A stretch of 64,000 nt of DNA from CAVSDF01 sp963726715 (GTDB taxonomy: Bacteria > Bacteroidota > Rhodothermia > Rhodothermales > BA12). This document shows positions 60,815 to 64,000 of this stretch, piece after piece. The DNA lies in contig CAVSDF010000013.1 in NCBI GenBank assembly GCA_963726715.1, positions 82,754 to 146,753 of the forward strand. The letters are read 5' to 3'. Below the pieces are notes generated by a model, which was given only the letters and a program-made list of their open reading frames with translations, searched no databases and had not been told where the DNA came from. Each line of letters starts with the position of its first letter. The stretch's first letter is position 1. The position numbers and the translations under genes are program-made.

Positions 60815-61121
60815 TTGTTGGGGGTTGAGGGTTGGTTGTGAGTGGTGAGGTTGTGGGCGGGATTGCGCGCGTTGGCGGGGCGGTGCCGAGGCGCTCACGC
60901 AGGGCGTCCGCCTCGCGTCAGCGGGAGTGTCCTCGTGGCCTCTGGGAGCCGACACCGCCAGAGGGTCGCGGGGCAGGCCGTGCCTCCCGCACGCTCCTGT
61001 GCGCCCCTTCCTCGCGCTGCCGGAGCCGGGCCTCCGCCTCTTGGGGACGTGTTTCTCGCGGGGGACCATGTTCTCCCCTCCCATGACTTACCCTGAGGGT
61101 TCACCGCCTCGGACCCAGCCC
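60815..61121. other. 307-base spacer
   Basis: Begins with a G/T-rich tract (TTGATTGTTGGGGGTTGAGG, then GGTTGGTTGTGAGTGGTGAG), the kind found after other stops. The rest is mixed high-GC sequence with no supported gene; TTACCCTGAGGGTTCACC lies just before the kinase start. Confidence 0.4.
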
Positions 61122-62289
61122 ATGTTGCACGAATTCCTTTCCGAGAACCGGGAAGAGCTGATCGAGCGCTGCAAGGAGAAGGTCGGCCCTGCGGTCGGCG
61201 CCCCGGGCCGGTGAGGCGCTCGAGCACGGCATCCCCGTCTTCCTCGACCAGCTCATCGCGACCCTCCGCGTGGAGCAGACCTCGGAGCCTCAGCGCAGCC
61301 GCAAGATCTCCGGCCCGGCCGGGGGCGGCGAGCAGTCGATGTCGGAGCTCGGCGAGGCGGCGACGCTGCACGGACGCGAACTCTTCCAGAACGGCTACAC
61401 GATCGACCAGGTCGTCCACGACTACGGCGACCTCTGCCAGTCGATCACCGAACTGGCCTTCGAGAAGGGCGCCCCGATCAAGGTCGAGGAGTTTCAGACG
61501 TTCAACCGCTGCCTCGACAACGGCATCGCCGAGGCCGTCACCGAGTTCGTCTACCGGCGAGACACCGCCCTCGCGGGCGCCCAGGAAGTTTCGCTCAACG
61601 AGCAACTCGGCTTCTTCGCGCACGAGCTCCGCAACCTCGTCACCACGGCCACACTCGCCGTCGCCGTCATCAAGGCCGGCGGTGCCGGGCACGGCGGTGC
61701 GACCGGCGCCGTGCTCGACCGCAGCCTCGTCGGGCTTCGCCACCTCATCGACCGCTCCCTCTCGGTGGTGCGCATGACGGCCGGGATGCCGACGCGGCAC
61801 GAGCTCTTCTCCCTCGCGCACTTCATCGAAGAGGTCAAGCTCTCCGGCTCACTCGAGGCCCACGTGCGCGAGTGCGTTCTGAGCGTCTCGTCCGTCGACC
61901 CGGGCCTCGCCGTCGCCGCCGACCGCGACCTGCTCGCCTCGGCGGTCGGCAACCTGCTCCAGAACGCCTTCAAGTTCACGCATGTCAACTCGGAGGTGAC
62001 GCTCAAGGCGTTCGCCTCCGGCAACCGCATCCTCATCGAGGTCGAAGACCAGTGCGGGGGTCTGGCCGCGGGGGTCGCCGAGACCATGTTCGATTCGTTC
62101 ACGCAAGGCGGCAGCAACAAATCTGGCCTCGGTCTTGGCCTGGCGATCTCGCGTCAGAGCGTCGAGGCCAACGACGGCACCCTCACCGTGCGCGACCTTC
62201 CGGGCCAGGGATGCGTCTTCCGCATCGACCTGCCGCGACACACCATGCCCGACCCAACGGTGGGCCAACCCGAGGCGGTGGCCGTCTGA
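61122..62289 (+). CDS. soluble sensor histidine kinase, one frame break
   Basis: About 389 residues from the ATG at 61122. The first 28 residues, MLHEFLSENREELIERCKEK, are an N-terminal helical module typical of Rsb-type sensor proteins. The frame then breaks near 61204, before EALEHGIPVFLDQLIATL. A linker region and HGRELFQNGYTIDQVVHDYG follow. The phosphoacceptor region is LGFFAHELRNLVTTATLAVA. The ATPase domain has LASAVGNLLQNAFKFTHVNS and NKSGLGLGLAISRQSVEAND. No membrane segment. No receiver gene is adjacent. Confidence 0.85.
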
Positions 62290-62472
62290 CCGGTGGCCAC
62301 GGTCCCGGACAGCCGGAAGGGCGCGGGACGAGGTCCCGGCGTGAACGTCTCCGCACCCGGCCTCAGACGCGCGGCACATGCCGGGCCGCACCATCCTCGG
62401 CTCGACGGACCGCTCGCGATGTGCTCGACGCGGCCCCCGCCCGCCCCGCCGGACGGCCTCAGCGGCGCCGCA

Positions 62473-62775
62473 TCAGTTCACGCGCGGACGTGAGCGCCGC
62501 GTCGGCGCGACGGTGTCGGCGAGGAGCACGCGGACGCCCTCGCTCGCGAAGACGCGGGCGGCGTGGCGCGTGAAGGCCTCTCCCTCGAAGCGCGTGTCGT
62601 GGCCGATCACGATCGACGGCGCGTCGGTCGCGGCGTCGCCGGTGGCGGGCTTGTCGCCGTTGGTCTCGCGCAGCCAGAGCGCGGTGGCGCGGGTGACGGT
62701 TTCGAGGGAGTCGTAGGTGAAGTCGCGCGCGATGACGGCGCGCCAGCCGTCGGTGCCGAAGCGGGGGTGCTCCAT
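62473..62775 (-). pseudogene. truncated phosphomannomutase/phosphoglucomutase
   Basis: The start at 62775 gives EHPRFGTDGWRAVIARDFTY, the exact N-terminal signature of alpha-D-phosphohexomutases, followed by SIVIGHDTRFEGEAFTRHAA and VRVLLADTVAPT. The protein then ends after RRSRPRVN. A functional enzyme needs about 450 residues, with the catalytic phosphoserine in the second motif after this point. Only about 180 bases remain before the neighbouring kinase gene, so the rest of the gene is not present here. It is a genuine truncation rather than a simple frame error. Confidence 0.8.
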
Positions 62776-63008
62776 CGGTCGGAAAAGGGGAACGTGGGCG
62801 AAGGGGAGGCGCTGCGGTTCGCGCGGCGCCTTCACGAAAGCTGCGCGCCGCACGGGCGGGGCGCCCAGCAGCCGACGAGTAGGTTGGGGCAGGCCGCTTC
62901 CGGCGGGCGGAGTGGCCCGAGGCCCGGCGGGCCGAAGGCCCCGGGTGCAATCGGCGGTTGGAGCGTATCATCCCCGTTGCCAATCCACCTGAGCTTTCCA
63001 GTCCCGCC

Positions 63009-64000
63009 ATGCGACATCGTTTCTGTTCCTCGCTCGTCGCTGCCGCGCTCGCCGCGGCCATGGCGCTTCCCGCCTTGGCCCAAACGATGGCGCCGCACGC
63101 AGTGGCGTTCAACATCCGAGGGATCCCGTCCCAATCGACCAGCACGTTTCCGAGCCAGATCTTCACCGTCTTCAACGACGGCAGCATCGTCTCGCGGTCG
63201 CAGGTCGGCCTCGGCATCATCCCGGCGACGGGCGGCGGCGACCGGCTGATGTGGCACGGGAGCAAGGCCGCCTTCCGAGCCGGTGGAGCCGGACAAAGTG
63301 GTTCGACGGCGTGGGACGATGGCTCCGTCGGCTTTTACTCGATCGCGGGCGGCTACGCGACCGTTGCCGCCGCCACCTACTCGACGGCCTTCGGCGAGGG
63401 CTCGACGGTCACGTCGCAGGGGCAGGGCGGCACAGCTCTCGGCTACCGAACCTACGTGTCGCGCACCGCCGGCTTCGCGAGCGGCTACCAGACGAGCTGC
63501 AACGGCTACGCCTGCACGGCCATGGGCTACCGCAGCAACGCGAGCGGCGAGTACAGCATCGCCATCGGCTACCGCGCCACCGCCGACGGCGACTACAGCC
63601 TCGCCCTCGGGCGCAGCGCCAGCACCAACGGCTTCAACGGCGCCATGGTCTTCGGCGACGCGTCGACGACCGACTCGGTCGAGGCGTTCGCCAACAACCA
63701 GTTCATGGTGCGCGCCGCCGGTGGCTACCGCCTCTACACGAACGCCACACTCACGGCGGGTGTCTTCGTCAACGCCGGCAGCGGCTCGTGGAGCACCATC
63801 TCGGACCGCCACCGCAAGGAAGGCTTCGAGAACATCGAGGGCGAGGCCCTGCTCGCGCGCCTGCGGACGATCCCGGTCTCGTCGTGGCGCTACATCGCCG
63901 AGGAGGACCGCACCGTGCGCCACATCGGCCCGATGGCGCAGGACTGGCACCGCGCCTTCGGCCTGAGCGCCAACTCGACGACGATCAACACCGGCGACAT
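63009..64000 (+). CDS. secreted YadA-head-like fibre protein with S74 intramolecular chaperone (3' end outside window)
   Basis: Open from the ATG at 63009 to the window end, 330 residues so far. A signal peptide (RHRFCSSLVAAALAAAMALP then ALAQT). Residues about 100-230 contain head repeats of the YadA/Hep_Hag type (SIAGGYATVAAATYSTAFGE, TAMGYRSNASGEYSIAIGYR, ATADGDYSLALGRSAS). Then comes the S74 peptidase/endosialidase chaperone start, ISDRHRKEGFENIEGEALLA with the conserved Ser-Asp and then RHIGPMAQDW. S74 domains trimerise and cut themselves off phage tail spikes and some surface fibres. The secretion signal argues for a cellular surface fibre rather than a phage gene. Confidence 0.82.
   Translation, partial: MRHRFCSSLVAAALAAAMALPALAQTMAPHAVAFNIRGIPSQSTSTFPSQIFTVFNDGSIVSRSQVGLGIIPATGGGDRLMWHGSKAAFRAGGAGQSGSTAWDDGSVGFYSIAGGYATVAAATYSTAFGEGSTVTSQGQGGTALGYRTYVSRTAGFASGYQTSCNGYACTAMGYRSNASGEYSIAIGYRATADGDYSLALGRSASTNGFNGAMVFGDASTTDSVEAFANNQFMVRAAGGYRLYTNATLTAGVFVNAGSGSWSTISDRHRKEGFENIEGEALLARLRTIPVSSWRYIAEEDRTVRHIGPMAQDWHRAFGLSANSTTINTGD

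Noticed and set aside
63009..64000. Prophage tail-spike gene
   Set aside because: A Sec signal peptide is present and no other phage gene is seen in the window.

Overview
The window is a very GC-rich bacterial chromosome segment that fits a member of the Rhodothermota/Bacteroidota lineage (Rhodothermia-like). Three things support this: a secreted repeat protein ending in a type IX secretion (T9SS) sorting domain, a small protein with a PID-CTERM-like tail, and promoter-like words of the form TAnnTTG (the Bacteroidota -7 element is TAnnTTTG) in front of many genes. Genes are mostly plus-strand, in short runs separated by repeat-laden spacers. It reads as ordinary core chromosome with a few accessory loci; I see no prophage, CRISPR array, rRNA or insertion sequence.

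Layout: 1-4320 holds an LD-carboxypeptidase (cut by the window edge), purN, a NYN-domain protein and purH. 4564-8584 is a cell-shape/peptidoglycan block (mreB, mreC, PBP4-like dacB). 8694-11958 is hslV - NYN protein - hslU. 12103-14473 is a FemAB-like acetyltransferase with a polysaccharide flippase. 14654-21369 carries a bacilliredoxin-like gene, an NlpC/P60 hydrolase, greA, mtgA, mscL, a threonine aldolase gene and lysA. 21476-25396 (minus) encodes a PID-CTERM peptide and a long Delta-60-repeat T9SS protein. 25671-31758 has an FAH-family enzyme, rplU-rpmA, a class V aminotransferase, a DUF3667 membrane protein, an M90 peptidase and a FliA-type sigma factor. 31824-41681 has a TonB receptor, ppiD, dapF, a PhoH-like ATPase interrupted by an intein, and aroC. 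41920-44544 is a response regulator and a hybrid kinase. 44765-53604 is crtI followed by what looks like an alginate-type exopolysaccharide machine: TolC-like channel, PilZ-like/HlyD fusion protein, and an Alg8-like synthase fused to a beta-helix domain. 53794-64000 has folA, two histidine kinases, tRNA-Pro, ettA, DoxX, a sodium/solute symporter, a truncated phosphomannomutase and a YadA-like/S74-chaperone protein running off the end.

The two most interesting objects are the PhoH intein (Ala at position 1, Trp/Cys/Thr signature of class 3 inteins, LAGLIDADG endonuclease) and the synthase-beta-helix fusion with its dedicated trans-envelope partners. A third theme is structural: small palindromes with constant GTAG/CTAC edges and variable cores litter the spacers, and at three places the palindrome edge supplies the TAG stop codon of a gene.

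Caution: at least 23 single-frame breaks fall in 13 otherwise well-conserved genes (purH, dacB, hslU, ltaE, lysA, the T9SS protein, the TonB receptor, phoH, aroC, the synthase, two kinases, ettA). Several are explained by a single missing G or C in a homopolymer, so most are probably sequence or assembly errors. Those genes are annotated as single CDSs with the break positions stated.
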